Source: a virus
DNA: 50,215 bases
IMG/VR virus record: IMGVR_UViG_3300027784_000677
Span: 1-50,215 of that record
Direction: 5' to 3' (one strand)
Shown: positions 22,458 to 30,877 of the stretch, piece after piece
How positions within the stretch are numbered: position 1 is the stretch's first letter
How the letters are laid out: each line of letters starts with the position of its first letter
Notes under the pieces: generated by a model
Databases searched by the model: none
Told to the model about the DNA's origin: nothing
What the model saw: only the letters and a program-made list of their open reading frames with translations
Made by a program: the position numbers and the translations under genes

Positions 22458-22748
22458 TTAGTAGTTCTTACCGTGTAGTCTCGACCTGGTTTTATTGTAG
22501 GCCGTCTTGCGCGCTATCTCGTCCTCCAGGTCGATGCCCTCCGCGTAGCAGAGGTCTGCGATCCTTATGACCGCGTCCGCCATCTCCTCGCCAACCTTCT
22601 CCTCGTTACCGCACCTGTGCTCCTCCAGGGCCTCCGACACCTCTCGGTGTATGAGCGCTATGCGTGTTCCAAATTCCAGAGGCCTATCCCAGAAGCCCTT
22701 CTCCACTGCTATCCTATGCGATTCCCTGCAAAGCTCATTAATCCTCAT
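22458..22748 (-). CDS. MazG-like nucleotide pyrophosphohydrolase 2
   Basis: A 96-residue all-alpha NTP-pyrophosphatase: ALIHREVSEALEEHR carries E-x-x-E, EEMADAVIRIADLC the E-x-x-D motif, and the ending IARKTAYNKTRSRLHGK is typical of the short bacterial MazG-like family. It is a complete single domain that would act as a dimer of helices. It may clean up or redirect the dNTP pool. This is the second MazG-like gene in the window. ATG 22748 overlaps the DUF4326 stop by 11 bases. Confidence 0.88.
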   Translation of the reverse strand: MRINELCRESHRIAVEKGFWDRPLEFGTRIALIHREVSEALEEHRCGNEEKVGEEMADAVIRIADLCYAEGIDLEDEIARKTAYNKTRSRLHGKNY

Positions 22749-23010
22749 TGTCCTCTCTCCTCTCCATCATTTCTATTAGGATGTCCCCGTGGCAGGGTAG
22801 CGGCTTGCAGAAGCATCCGAGTCTCATGCCGCGTAGCTCATCCAAATCCTCGATTAAGTCCTTCCTGCGCTCCATCCGCCTTCGGTATCGCTCTATCACC
22901 TCCTCTCGGGTTCCATCGCGGCCCTCAACGTATGGGTTTCCCCACTTCGATCCGCGCCCGATATAGACGTCATAGTCCTCGTGCTTGATGTTTACCACCC
23001 TTGACCTCAT
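22738..23010 (-). CDS. DUF4326 protein
   Basis: The 90-residue protein carries the family signature: VVNIKHEDYDVYIGRGSKWG near the start and RGMRLGCFCKPLPCHGDIL near the end, with CFCKP.PCHGD as a likely metal or catalytic site. The family is common in phages and has no assigned biochemical role. It overlaps the helicase stop by four bases and the MazG-like start by 11. A link to nucleotide handling is only suggested by its neighbours. Confidence 0.9.
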   Translation of the reverse strand: MRSRVVNIKHEDYDVYIGRGSKWGNPYVEGRDGTREEVIERYRRRMERRKDLIEDLDELRGMRLGCFCKPLPCHGDILIEMMERREDNED

Positions 23011-24572
23011 TGCCTTCGCCTCCGCATGATCTCCTCGATGGTGACCTTCCCCTTGTCGCGAACTATGTTTCGTATGTGATCCTCGACGCTGTCGGGAACG
23101 TGAACCAATATGATCTCTACATCCTCACTGGACTGCCCGTGCCGCAGTATGCGCCTTAGCGCGTGCTTGTTACCTGCGGGATGCCAAGCCAGTTCAAGGA
23201 AGACCGCACGATCGGCCTCCACCAAATCCAGGCCCTCCCCACCAACGCCGTGAGTGAGGACGATGACCTGCGCGTCCCCGTTGCGGAACTCATCCAGGTG
23301 GTAGGCCCGATCACCGTTGCTCATATCTCCCGTGTAGCATACCGCGTCGATGCCCCGCTCGCAGAGCTCAATCGCCACCATGTGCGCCAGTGACGCGTAG
23401 TGCGTGAACATAACGACCTTCCCGTCACGCTCCTGAACTATACTCTCCAGCACGTCCAGCTTGCTCGGCCCCTCGTAGCCTTCAAATATTAGGCCAGGAT
23501 GCAGGGCCACCTGACGCAAGCGCGTTATGAGGGATAGGTCGGTGAGTGCCTTAACGGTTTGATCACCATACTCAACCTTGCCCCCGTCCTCCAGCTCCTC
23601 ATACATGTGCTTCTGGATGCCCTCCAGAGGATGCTCGACCACACGATAGGTCGGATCAGGGAGTCCAAGCATCCCATCTCGCATGAGCATGTAGGGAGAT
23701 ATCATCCGTTCCAGGTTCTCCCGCTCCTCGTCACGGATGCCGCCGACCTTTAGGCCGTAGCCGTCGTCGGTGACCTCGCAGAAACGGAAGATGAAACCCC
23801 AGTAGGCCGAGAAGCGCTTGGGATCGCAAAGGTGCAGAAGAGTCCATATGTCGCCAGCCATGTTGACCGTTGGACTTGCGGTGATGAGGTATAGGTGCTT
23901 AGCGGGCTTGGATATGCGCCGCACTGCCTGGAAGGTATCCGTGTCCTTGTTACGCATCTTGTGCGCTTCGTCCACGATTACCAGGTCTGCGCCCTTTATG
24001 TCCCGTGAGTGCATGGACGCTATCTTGTAGTTGCAGACCAGGTAGCCCTCCCAGGACTTGAGGATCTCCAACCTCTGCGCCTTATTCCCTTCGAGGATCT
24101 GCGCCTGCGCGCCAGGGATCCACTGTTGGACGTGATCCAGCCAGTCCCCGCGCTTGGAGTTGGAGCAAATGATGAGGGCCTTCCTCGGTGATACCTCCCT
24201 CGCCGCTGTCACCGCCATTACCGTCTTGCCCAGGCCCTGCTCGTCCGCGAGGATACCTCTCTGGACGAAGGAGAGCCACGCCACGGCCACGCGCTGGTAT
24301 GGGTATAGGTCGGTATAGGGTAGGTCGAAATCGTCGCGCCCTGCCAGCGCCAGGGCCTCCCTCTGCCACTGCGCGACCCCTCGGAGCTCCTCCCGAAGGT
24401 CGTCGTCGATGTTGATGTTAGGGAACGCCGCCATTAGTCTGCGGACGATGTCCCCGCAGATAGGGAACGAATAGGATCCGTCCCGCCTTCTGTATGGTTC
24501 GAGCTCCGCAGGTGCAGGGATTTTTGACTTGAGTATCATTCGGCTCTGGCCCGACAGGATTAGGTTTGCCAT
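23007..24572 (-). CDS. SNF2-type superfamily 2 helicase
   Basis: From ATG 24572 (AAGGAGGG six bases upstream) the protein has about 521 residues. Motifs are DLYPYQRVAVAWLSF (Q-like), ILADEQGLGKTVMAV (Walker A, SNF2 form), VDEAHKMRNKDT (DEAH), LITASPTVN, VVMFTHYASLAHMV, and ADRAVFLELAWHPA...QALRRILRHGQ-like motif VI (HALRRILRHGQ). A small-form SNF2 ATPase like this is frequent in phages, near RuvC-like nucleases. It likely remodels or translocates on phage DNA. Confidence 0.9.
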   Translation of the reverse strand: MANLILSGQSRMILKSKIPAPAELEPYRRRDGSYSFPICGDIVRRLMAAFPNINIDDDLREELRGVAQWQREALALAGRDDFDLPYTDLYPYQRVAVAWLSFVQRGILADEQGLGKTVMAVTAAREVSPRKALIICSNSKRGDWLDHVQQWIPGAQAQILEGNKAQRLEILKSWEGYLVCNYKIASMHSRDIKGADLVIVDEAHKMRNKDTDTFQAVRRISKPAKHLYLITASPTVNMAGDIWTLLHLCDPKRFSAYWGFIFRFCEVTDDGYGLKVGGIRDEERENLERMISPYMLMRDGMLGLPDPTYRVVEHPLEGIQKHMYEELEDGGKVEYGDQTVKALTDLSLITRLRQVALHPGLIFEGYEGPSKLDVLESIVQERDGKVVMFTHYASLAHMVAIELCERGIDAVCYTGDMSNGDRAYHLDEFRNGDAQVIVLTHGVGGEGLDLVEADRAVFLELAWHPAGNKHALRRILRHGQSSEDVEIILVHVPDSVEDHIRNIVRDKGKVTIEEIMRRRRQ

Positions 24573-24573
24573 T

Positions 24574-24939
24574 CTATCCCTCCTTCTCGAGATAGTAGAG
24601 GACATGCGCGCACGCCGCTCGGACGTGCTTGCTCTGGTGCATCCCATCGGCCCTCTGCATCATCTGGCTGAGTATGCTCGGTGACTGGATTACCAATCGT
24701 ATGCCCTGCTCCTGGCAGAGATACTCGACCACACCAATGACCTTTAGCGGCTCCTTGGGCCGCGACGGTCGCTTGCCAACGATGTAGTTCTCCATGACGA
24801 CGACCTGTGGATCGTGCTGGTCGATGAACTCGGCTATCTCCTGCCCGCTCATCGCCTCGCCTGTATCCGCAAGCTTGCCGTCCTGGAAGAAGCAGAGGCC
24901 CGTGGTGAGGCCTGGATCGATTCCCACTATTGATCGCAT
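24574..24939 (-). CDS. RuvC-like Holliday junction resolvase
   Basis: A roughly 121-residue RNase H-fold nuclease. IVGIDPGLTTGLCFF supplies the first catalytic Asp, VVVMENYIVG the Glu, and SKHVRAACAHVLYYL the C-terminal acidic/His helix, though the last position is His rather than the common Asp-x-x-Asp. ATG 24939 (GGGAGGAGATCAC upstream) is preferred over 24957. It resolves junctions before packaging. It is the first gene after terminator T1. Confidence 0.85.
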   Translation of the reverse strand: MRSIVGIDPGLTTGLCFFQDGKLADTGEAMSGQEIAEFIDQHDPQVVVMENYIVGKRPSRPKEPLKVIGVVEYLCQEQGIRLVIQSPSILSQMMQRADGMHQSKHVRAACAHVLYYLEKEG

Positions 24940-25020
24940 GTGATCTCCTCCCGCCATCAGTCTATCGCACCTCCCCTCGACCGTTAATAGCTCATCGCTC
25001 GGCCCTCGACGACCCAGACA

Positions 25021-25070
25021 AAAAAGAGGAGAGTTTTAGGATATCCTAAAACTCTCCCCCTTTATAGGCG
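25021..25070 (-). terminator. Palindromic terminator T1 after the holin gene
   Basis: A perfect 30-base palindrome (25028-25057) with GGAGAGTTTTAGGAT arms. On the minus strand it is followed by TCTTTTTT. It begins 19 bases after the holin stop codon and ends the late operon. Near-identical copies lie at 39.19 and 50.18 kb. Confidence 0.85.
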
Positions 25071-25076
25071 TGTTTG

Positions 25077-25346
25077 TCAGCGCTTGAGCGCTTCTATTAC
25101 GTTCTTAGACCCCGAATATGCGCCCACTGCCGCGAGGCCAATCGCTAACCCGATCACTATCGTTTCATACACAGGATGTGTCTCATAGAAGTGGTAGCCG
25201 TAGCTCGCCAGCAGACCGATCGCTATGGCCAGTATGGGAGCGAACTTCTTCGGGAAGCCCATCTTCTTGGCCACCTCGATTAACCCCACTATCAGGGCCA
25301 CTGCGCCCACACCCGACACGAGTTCTAATCCTTGGATCATCTCCAT
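25077..25346 (-). CDS. Holin-like membrane protein
   Basis: From ATG 25346 (GGAGGGATATC upstream) the 89-residue protein has three hydrophobic segments: VSGVGAVALIVGLIEVAK, FAPILAIAIGLLASYGYHF and YETIVIGLAIGLAAVGAYSG, followed by a basic tail NVIEALKR. Position after the amidase and size fit a class I holin that forms the lytic pore. It is the last gene of the late operon. Confidence 0.8.
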   Translation of the reverse strand: MEMIQGLELVSGVGAVALIVGLIEVAKKMGFPKKFAPILAIAIGLLASYGYHFYETHPVYETIVIGLAIGLAAVGAYSGSKNVIEALKR

Positions 25347-25357
25347 GATATCCCTCC

Positions 25358-26296
25358 TCACTGTTTGATTAGGTCGTCAACGTTCACCGCCGCTGTGACG
25401 GCTCCGCTCCGACCTATCACCGCACGGTCGTCGCGCAACTGTAACACCTCGTATACGTTATCGTAGACGAAGTCCGCCAGTCCGCCGCCCGTGTATGTCC
25501 TGGCCCCGCGCCTCACCTTAACGCGGTCGCCCTCCTCTATGGTTGGCTCCTGAGCAGGCTCCCCACCTTTGGTGGTGATGTAGGTCTCGTAGCCATCGTT
25601 CTCCAACCGCTCGGCCAACCGCGTTGCATTGCTCCGCTTACTAAATGCGCCCGTCTGCACCTTATACAGGCCGTCGTCGGCCAGGACAAGGTATGTATCA
25701 TACCCGTCCGCCTTCAATCGATCGCGCATTCTCACCGCATTACCATACTGGGAGTAGGCCCCCACCTGGACGCGATGTAGCTCGCCGTCCGATTCGTGCA
25801 GGGCCTCCTTGACTGCGTCCAGGAACTCCTGCCAGCCGCCAGATCTTCCCCGTAGCACCTGAGGACAGTTCTTACCCGTCCAGTCGTGGTGCTGTTTTAC
25901 TGCCCCAGGGTAGTCCTTTAGACTATCCACGGTTTGGAGCAACCAGGCAACAAGCTTCGCGGCCCTTGCCTCCGCCCTCGGCCTGTCACCGTCGGAGTTC
26001 ATACAGATCTCCACACCAATACTCATTCGGTTACCTTGTCCGTTGGAGCCATCGCCCGCGTGCCATCCGTTCTCGTCCAGAGGAAGGTGCTGATACACGT
26101 TATCCTCGTCTACCGTGAAGTGCCAGGATACGGGCCTATTGGCCGCCGCGTCACCCTTTAAATATCGTGCGTGTGCCGCCGCGTCCGCACCCGCGTCACT
26201 ATTACCTGTGTCGTGGATGGTGATCCACTTCGCGGACATGGAGTGTTCAGGCCTATTGCGTCTACCCCTCGGGATGAAGTCCTTCACAATGTCCAT
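25358..26296 (-). CDS. N-acetylmuramoyl-L-alanine amidase endolysin with SPOR repeats
   Basis: Residues 1-165 form an Amidase_2 domain: KWITIHDTGN (zinc His), RPVSWHFTVDED, QHLPLDENGWHAGDG and QHHDWTGKNCPQ (zinc His and catalytic region). Two SPOR repeats follow (HRVQVGAYSQYGNAVRMRDR and YKVQTGAFSKRSNATRLAER), then an SH3-like C-terminal domain. It cuts the glycan-peptide bond of peptidoglycan. This architecture is typical of phages of Bacillota. ATG 26296 follows GGAGGAGTAAT. Confidence 0.95.
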   Translation of the reverse strand: MDIVKDFIPRGRRNRPEHSMSAKWITIHDTGNSDAGADAAAHARYLKGDAAANRPVSWHFTVDEDNVYQHLPLDENGWHAGDGSNGQGNRMSIGVEICMNSDGDRPRAEARAAKLVAWLLQTVDSLKDYPGAVKQHHDWTGKNCPQVLRGRSGGWQEFLDAVKEALHESDGELHRVQVGAYSQYGNAVRMRDRLKADGYDTYLVLADDGLYKVQTGAFSKRSNATRLAERLENDGYETYITTKGGEPAQEPTIEEGDRVKVRRGARTYTGGGLADFVYDNVYEVLQLRDDRAVIGRSGAVTAAVNVDDLIKQ

Positions 26297-26297
26297 A

Positions 26298-26645
26298 TTA
26301 CTCCTCCTCCTTTAATCTGTCGTCGTCCCTGCGACGTATGTCCCCCCGCTCCTTTCGAGCGGTCTGCCTGTTACCGATTTGGCCCGTCAGGAGTTCTATC
26401 ATCAGATCGTGACGCTCCTTCTGCTCGGCCCGCATCTCCACCAGGCACTGCGTGATCTTTTCTATCGAGCTCACCGCCGAGGACAGCTTCTCGATGTTCT
26501 CCAGGTATCGCATCTCCCTGTCCTGGTTTTCCTGCATGACGCGTTGGACGAAGCGCCAGAACAGGTAAACCGCTCCCAAGAAGAGTAGGAAGAACACTCC
26601 GAACCCCTCGGCTACCCCGATTTCCCAAACATCAGTCCATGACAA
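26298..26645 (-). CDS. BhlA/UviB-like holin accessory protein
   Basis: A 115-residue protein with one N-terminal membrane span (EGFGVFFLLFLGAVYLFWRF), then a charged helix (QENQDREMRYLENIEKLS) and a basic Arg/Lys/Asp tail. This is the layout of BhlA/UviB-type holin-related proteins of Bacillota phages. The start is TTG 26645 with GGAGGT six bases upstream. It directly precedes the endolysin gene. Confidence 0.72.
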   Translation of the reverse strand: MSWTDVWEIGVAEGFGVFFLLFLGAVYLFWRFVQRVMQENQDREMRYLENIEKLSSAVSSIEKITQCLVEMRAEQKERHDLMIELLTGQIGNRQTARKERGDIRRRDDDRLKEEE

Positions 26646-26679
26646 ACTAACACCTCCTCTGGTAACTGTCGTCCTACAC

Positions 26680-27924
26680 CTATGGTATACCAGTCACGCG
26701 TGATCTGCTATAAGTCGGGAACACGCGTGCCTTTGCGGGCCTTGGACGAGTGCGAATAGGTTCAGCCTCCACATAGTATTCTCCGAACTCCACTTCCAGT
26801 AGGAGGCACGCCCCCCGCTTGGAGGGAGGATCACCATACTCATATTCCGCAAGTATAGACCCAAACCACATATCTTGCTCCAGAAGCACCTCAACATCAG
26901 CCAATAAGCCCGCATGTCTCATGTCCTGCGTGAACTTGACATCCATGTCCGCCAGTATACTGGGAGATAAAACCTTACGGGACTCGATCTCCACCTCGAC
27001 GGACTTGTCGGATCCGTCTATATCAAACGTTCCATCCGCAGGCCTGTATTTTATGTGATGGATCTGATAAAGGTATGTCCCATCATCGAGGTTATCAAAC
27101 TCCACTTCGCCACTCGGATCGCTGGTTTCCACGCCTACCTCGGATAGAATCCAAACCGCTCCATGACCCTCGTTTACTCCTGCCTCGGTCTTTCCATCAT
27201 CTACTGTATGCTTAGGAAACTCGTGTTCGGAGTCCACATCGTCCATGTCCGAGCCGCTCAGCTCGTCTCCAGTGTAGGACGATCCTCCACCAGCGCTATC
27301 AAAATAACCACTACCGCCACCATACCAACCTCCACCTCCGCCAGTTCGCCAGCTACCTCCACTTCCTCCCTGTCCGAAGGTTCCGTTGTTATTTCCTGAT
27401 CCACCTGAGGTCTGGGTTCCACCTTCACCCTGAGATCCATCTCCACCTATAAGCCCACCGCCGTAGCCCCCGACATCACCGCCATAACCTCCACCGCCTC
27501 CTGCCGCTACAAGGACGCGGTCGGTCAGTTCGTCTCCACCAATTCGCATATCGGAGGCTCCGCCACCAGGCCCGATGCCGCCATCTCCCCCGCCATTATA
27601 TCCCCCGTCCGTGTTGTTAGCAGGGTATCCTCCTACACGGACGTTAACCATAGTGGTCTCAGTAAGCGTGATCTTACCTTCTGCGAAGCCGCCTTTGCCG
27701 CCATACTCCTCATCATCCTCATATCTGTGACCCCCTTGGGCTCCCCACATGCGGATTAGATACGTCCCAGGAGGTAGTTCTACCTGCTGAACTGACCCGT
27801 CCGTCCCATCTGTTCCGTTATAGGATAGATCCTCAACGATTTTAGCGAGAGATACCTCCGCACCCTCCACTGACCCCTGAGGATCGCGGTCGTCCACCAG
27901 GCTTATAGTCGCCTTATGACTCAT
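26680..27924 (-). CDS. Glycine-rich tail/adhesion protein
   Basis: The 414-residue protein has a central Gly-rich region (about 75-215) with stretches such as NGGGDGGIGPGGGAS, AAGGGGGYGGDVGGYGGG and WRTGGGGGWYGGGSGYFDS, in the style of the Gly-rich domains of surface receptors. PPGTYLIRMWGAQGG before it is typical of the same domain. A beta-sandwich (SDPSGEVEFDNLDDGTYLY) and repeated units (ADMDVKFTQDMRHAG, ADVEVLLEQDMWFG) follow. It is probably a receptor-binding tail component, at the end of the tail module. Confidence 0.7.
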   Translation of the reverse strand: MSHKATISLVDDRDPQGSVEGAEVSLAKIVEDLSYNGTDGTDGSVQQVELPPGTYLIRMWGAQGGHRYEDDEEYGGKGGFAEGKITLTETTMVNVRVGGYPANNTDGGYNGGGDGGIGPGGGASDMRIGGDELTDRVLVAAGGGGGYGGDVGGYGGGLIGGDGSQGEGGTQTSGGSGNNNGTFGQGGSGGSWRTGGGGGWYGGGSGYFDSAGGGSSYTGDELSGSDMDDVDSEHEFPKHTVDDGKTEAGVNEGHGAVWILSEVGVETSDPSGEVEFDNLDDGTYLYQIHHIKYRPADGTFDIDGSDKSVEVEIESRKVLSPSILADMDVKFTQDMRHAGLLADVEVLLEQDMWFGSILAEYEYGDPPSKRGACLLLEVEFGEYYVEAEPIRTRPRPAKARVFPTYSRSRVTGIP

Positions 27925-27937
27925 GACAGGTCACCTC

Positions 27938-29452
27938 CTACAGTTCCTCAAATTCCTCGTGGCTGATGCCAACCTCCAAGTCCTCGAGAGCATCCTTCGA
28001 CCACTCGGATTCGGTAAACGGGTTTTGGTTGAACATCAGCTGGATGAACCTATAGTTCGCAGGAGTCTCGATGTAGTCCGTCCAGTGCTCATCCTCCCCG
28101 AGTCTGGCCAGGAGCTTCATTCCTGAGTTGTAACTCTCCCAACGCGCCGATGCCAGGATTGACACGGCCTTCAGAACCGCCTCCTCATCAAGCTCCTCAT
28201 CCTCGTAGAGTCTTACGTCACGGACATCATCGTGGGTTGACCCCTCAACATACAACCTGTAGTATCTGTATGGTGCGGGGTTTGGCACCACGAATCGAAC
28301 TAAGACTGGATTGTCAAAGTTCTCCATACCGTTCTCTATGAGGACATCCCAGGACTCACCGTCATTAGATCCCCTAAGTTCGAAGTAGTCTATGCGCATT
28401 TGAATGCGATGCCCGATCACTATGCTGGTTACGGTTCGCGTGTTGCCCTCGCCGAAGTCCAGCTCAACCCATTCCCCGTCATGGGTTTCCCAACCATTGT
28501 CCTGGTTCTCATTAAAGGCAAGGTGAGCCGTGGTGGAACTTCGCGACGCGTCGTAGTTCTCAGCCTCCTGACCCACGTTAGTTCTCATGAGGCCCGCCTC
28601 AGGCCCCGTGATCTCGAACGAGTGCTTGTCTCCAACCGTGTCGCTAAGGATGTAGCGATAGTCCCCCTGGTGCGGTATAGTTCTGATAGCTTCCCAAGGG
28701 ACGAACTCCTCCACGGACGATATAAAGTCATCATAGGTTCCCTGACCTGTGACCTGAAGGGCCAGGATCTTACCTCCCCCTGGCCAGGAGTTGTTAACTG
28801 TTCCCTCCGTGTCGTTGATCGCAACGTCGTCGATATAGAAGGTAGAGTCGTCCATTCGGCTTGTGTGACTGTTCCCTAAGCAAAAGTGCCTAACGCCAGT
28901 CTCTCCCTCACCTCGGGTATCCCCCGTAAACTGGATTCGATTATTGCCGTTAATGCGCAGTTCGAACTGCCCAGACTCTCCTACTTCCAGGTGCCATTCC
29001 AGACGCACCCACTCCCCAGGCAACCAGGCTCCACTGGGAGTTCTCTCATCCGCCTCCGAATCACTATCATTATCCGTGTGGAAGGACACGGTGTGGTCGT
29101 CCGTTCGCATCCTAATGCTCGCTATAACGTTGCGGTTCTCGTCCTGAAAGTGAACAACAGGAACGTCCCTCCCACTCCTCAGCTGATCAACGTAGATATA
29201 GACCCTACCATAGTGCTCGGTCAGGTTCTCCCCAAGATTCCGCGTTACGCGACCCCATCCAGTCAATGTGAAACGGAACCTAAGTGAGAACAACCCCCCA
29301 TTAGCGTGAGGTCGAGTCCCAACGGATCGGCCTGCTCCTGTCGAGCTTTGAAAGAACTGCCACAGGCTTCCGTGGTAAGATCCCAAAAGAGAAGTTCCGT
29401 GATCCTGCGGAGGGAACCCGCTCTCAAATCCGTCCTGAAATATACGTGCCAT
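27938..29452 (-). CDS. Tail fibre with LamG-like and F5/8 type C (discoidin) domains
   Basis: The 504-residue protein has an N-terminal concanavalin/LamG-like beta-sandwich (GRVYIYVDQLRSGRDVP, VRLEWHLEVGESGQFELRI, DSTFYIDDVAIND). A discoidin domain lies at about 295-415: AHLAFNENQDNGWETHDGEW, TSIVIGHRIQMRIDYFELRG, NDGESWDVL and YRYYRLYVEG. Both domains bind carbohydrates, so it is a likely host-recognition fibre. The last 90 residues are unassigned. Confidence 0.8.
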   Translation of the reverse strand: MARIFQDGFESGFPPQDHGTSLLGSYHGSLWQFFQSSTGAGRSVGTRPHANGGLFSLRFRFTLTGWGRVTRNLGENLTEHYGRVYIYVDQLRSGRDVPVVHFQDENRNVIASIRMRTDDHTVSFHTDNDSDSEADERTPSGAWLPGEWVRLEWHLEVGESGQFELRINGNNRIQFTGDTRGEGETGVRHFCLGNSHTSRMDDSTFYIDDVAINDTEGTVNNSWPGGGKILALQVTGQGTYDDFISSVEEFVPWEAIRTIPHQGDYRYILSDTVGDKHSFEITGPEAGLMRTNVGQEAENYDASRSSTTAHLAFNENQDNGWETHDGEWVELDFGEGNTRTVTSIVIGHRIQMRIDYFELRGSNDGESWDVLIENGMENFDNPVLVRFVVPNPAPYRYYRLYVEGSTHDDVRDVRLYEDEELDEEAVLKAVSILASARWESYNSGMKLLARLGEDEHWTDYIETPANYRFIQLMFNQNPFTESEWSKDALEDLEVGISHEEFEEL

Positions 29453-29465
29453 ACAATCTCCTCCT

Positions 29466-30410
29466 TTACGTTAGTGGCTTATACTTGCAGTCTATGATGA
29501 ACGCGGACTCCAGGGACTCGTCGAAGTTGGTGATCTCATACCACATCTTAGGCTCCTCCTCGTCGTTGCGGAAGTAGCATATGGGTAGGTATCCGAAGTT
29601 CGGATCTTTGACCGCGTGGCCTCTGGGCCACTCGGGATCCTTCCTGGTGTCCAGCTCATATAGAATGTCCCCGCCAGTCTCCTTCGACCTAAGCCTCAGC
29701 CTGAAGTTCTCGACCCCTGGCTGATAGCTGTAGCTGACCAGCACGGTCTCGCCATCAGCGATCGCGCCACCATCAATTCGCCTTATGCGCGTGTAATAGT
29801 CATCATCAAGGCCCACCTCGTAGTCAACGCCTTCCTCATACTCGGTAGGATCCTCCTCCGTATCCTCCATTACCACTATGTCCTCGACCTTCACGTGCCG
29901 AGCCATTCGCTGGTTAAGACGCGACCAGTCCTCCTCGTCCAGCGTTACCTCCTCATCGGTCACATCCACGAAGTCCGCCCAAGGCTTCACGGTGAATTGA
30001 AGTAGCATGATCTCCTCCCCCGTTCCAGGGAAGAACTCATAGTCGATATCACCTGTGACCTGACTCCCTGGTGACGCGGTGCTCGTGGTCTCCGTCTCGG
30101 TCGACCTCATAGCACCACCAGTTACCCCCGTCTCCGCGGTTCCGAGCTCAAGCTCCTCCCATTCCCCGTCGTTGTCGGGATCTCCGTTGAAGTGCCAATA
30201 CTGCCCGACATCTGCACGCCTGACTATCCTACCATCCCAAACATCCAGGTCGAGCATCTCCTGCTCACTGTTTACCACGGTAACCCCAGGGTTCTTGTCC
30301 AGGGTTTCCATAGCGTCTCGCATCTCAGGCCCCCAATTTTCCTCGGGCTCCTCACCGTAACCATCAGGGATAAGTGGGAGCTTGAGATTGTTCGTGTAGT
30401 CTATAGGCAC
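29466..30410 (-). CDS. Tail/baseplate structural protein
   Basis: The start is taken at GTG 30410, where AGAGGAGG lies eight bases upstream; the longer reading from 30464 overlaps the preceding gene. The protein starts PIDYTNNLKLPLIPDGYGEE, a form seen in phage tail proteins, and contains GVTVVNSEQEMLDLDVWDGR and a beta-rich C-terminal half. The phrase RIRRIDGGAIADGETVLVSY also appears, with changes, in the tail hub at 30878 (RIRRIEGGAIGDGDTVQVRY), showing a shared domain. Acidic composition. Probably part of the tail tip. Confidence 0.7.
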   Translation of the reverse strand: MPIDYTNNLKLPLIPDGYGEEPEENWGPEMRDAMETLDKNPGVTVVNSEQEMLDLDVWDGRIVRRADVGQYWHFNGDPDNDGEWEELELGTAETGVTGGAMRSTETETTSTASPGSQVTGDIDYEFFPGTGEEIMLLQFTVKPWADFVDVTDEEVTLDEEDWSRLNQRMARHVKVEDIVVMEDTEEDPTEYEEGVDYEVGLDDDYYTRIRRIDGGAIADGETVLVSYSYQPGVENFRLRLRSKETGGDILYELDTRKDPEWPRGHAVKDPNFGYLPICYFRNDEEEPKMWYEITNFDESLESAFIIDCKYKPLT

Positions 30411-30426
30411 GGTAAAATCCTCCTCT

Positions 30427-30864
30427 CTATCCGACGCATATGACCTCGCCGTCGGTTGGTTCATTCCACTCTATTTTGATCCTGTTCGGGCTAATCCGCG
30501 TAATGATGGGCTCATCGGTGGTCTCCTCCACGTCCCTGTGCGTAAGGCCACCTCCCCACATGGATGTCCCGAAAGGTTGAGTGCCAAACCCGAACCTGCG
30601 CGGACTACCAGTCCACACGGTGACGACGGGAGAGGCCCCCAGGCCGTGGTTAACCTCCCACGTGTCCTGGTCTTCAAAACTTTCCCGATGCACTCGCGCC
30701 ACATCCTCAGGTATAGGTGCGGGATCGGGAGCCTCGGGCATGATATAACCCGTTTCCCCAGTGTCGGGATCGTCGTAGAACACGGCTCCCTTGCTCGGAT
30801 CCATACTCATCAATCGTAACATGCGCTCTATTTGCTTTCTTACAGATTCCGATGGTCTCGGCAT
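30427..30864 (-). CDS. Tail-associated hypothetical protein
   Basis: A 145-residue protein. VRKQIERMLRLMSMDPSKG forms an N-terminal helix; the rest is beta-rich, with SFEDQDTWEVNHGLGASPVV, a pattern seen in small phage tail proteins that bind other fibre proteins. ATG 30864 follows TAGGAGGTGATGGCGG. It stands between the tail hub and tail-tip genes and probably links them. No catalytic motif seen. Confidence 0.65.
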   Translation of the reverse strand: MPRPSESVRKQIERMLRLMSMDPSKGAVFYDDPDTGETGYIMPEAPDPAPIPEDVARVHRESFEDQDTWEVNHGLGASPVVTVWTGSPRRFGFGTQPFGTSMWGGGLTHRDVEETTDEPIITRISPNRIKIEWNEPTDGEVICVG

Positions 30865-30877
30865 CCGCCATCACCTC

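Noticed and set aside
27240-27620. Tandem DNA repeats in the 27.3 kb region
   Set aside because: The repeated look comes from glycine codons in the Gly-rich protein; there is no regular repeat unit.
29466-30464. ATG-like start at 30464 for the tail protein
   Set aside because: It would overlap the previous gene by 38 bases without a ribosome binding site; GTG 30410 has AGAGGAGG eight bases before it.
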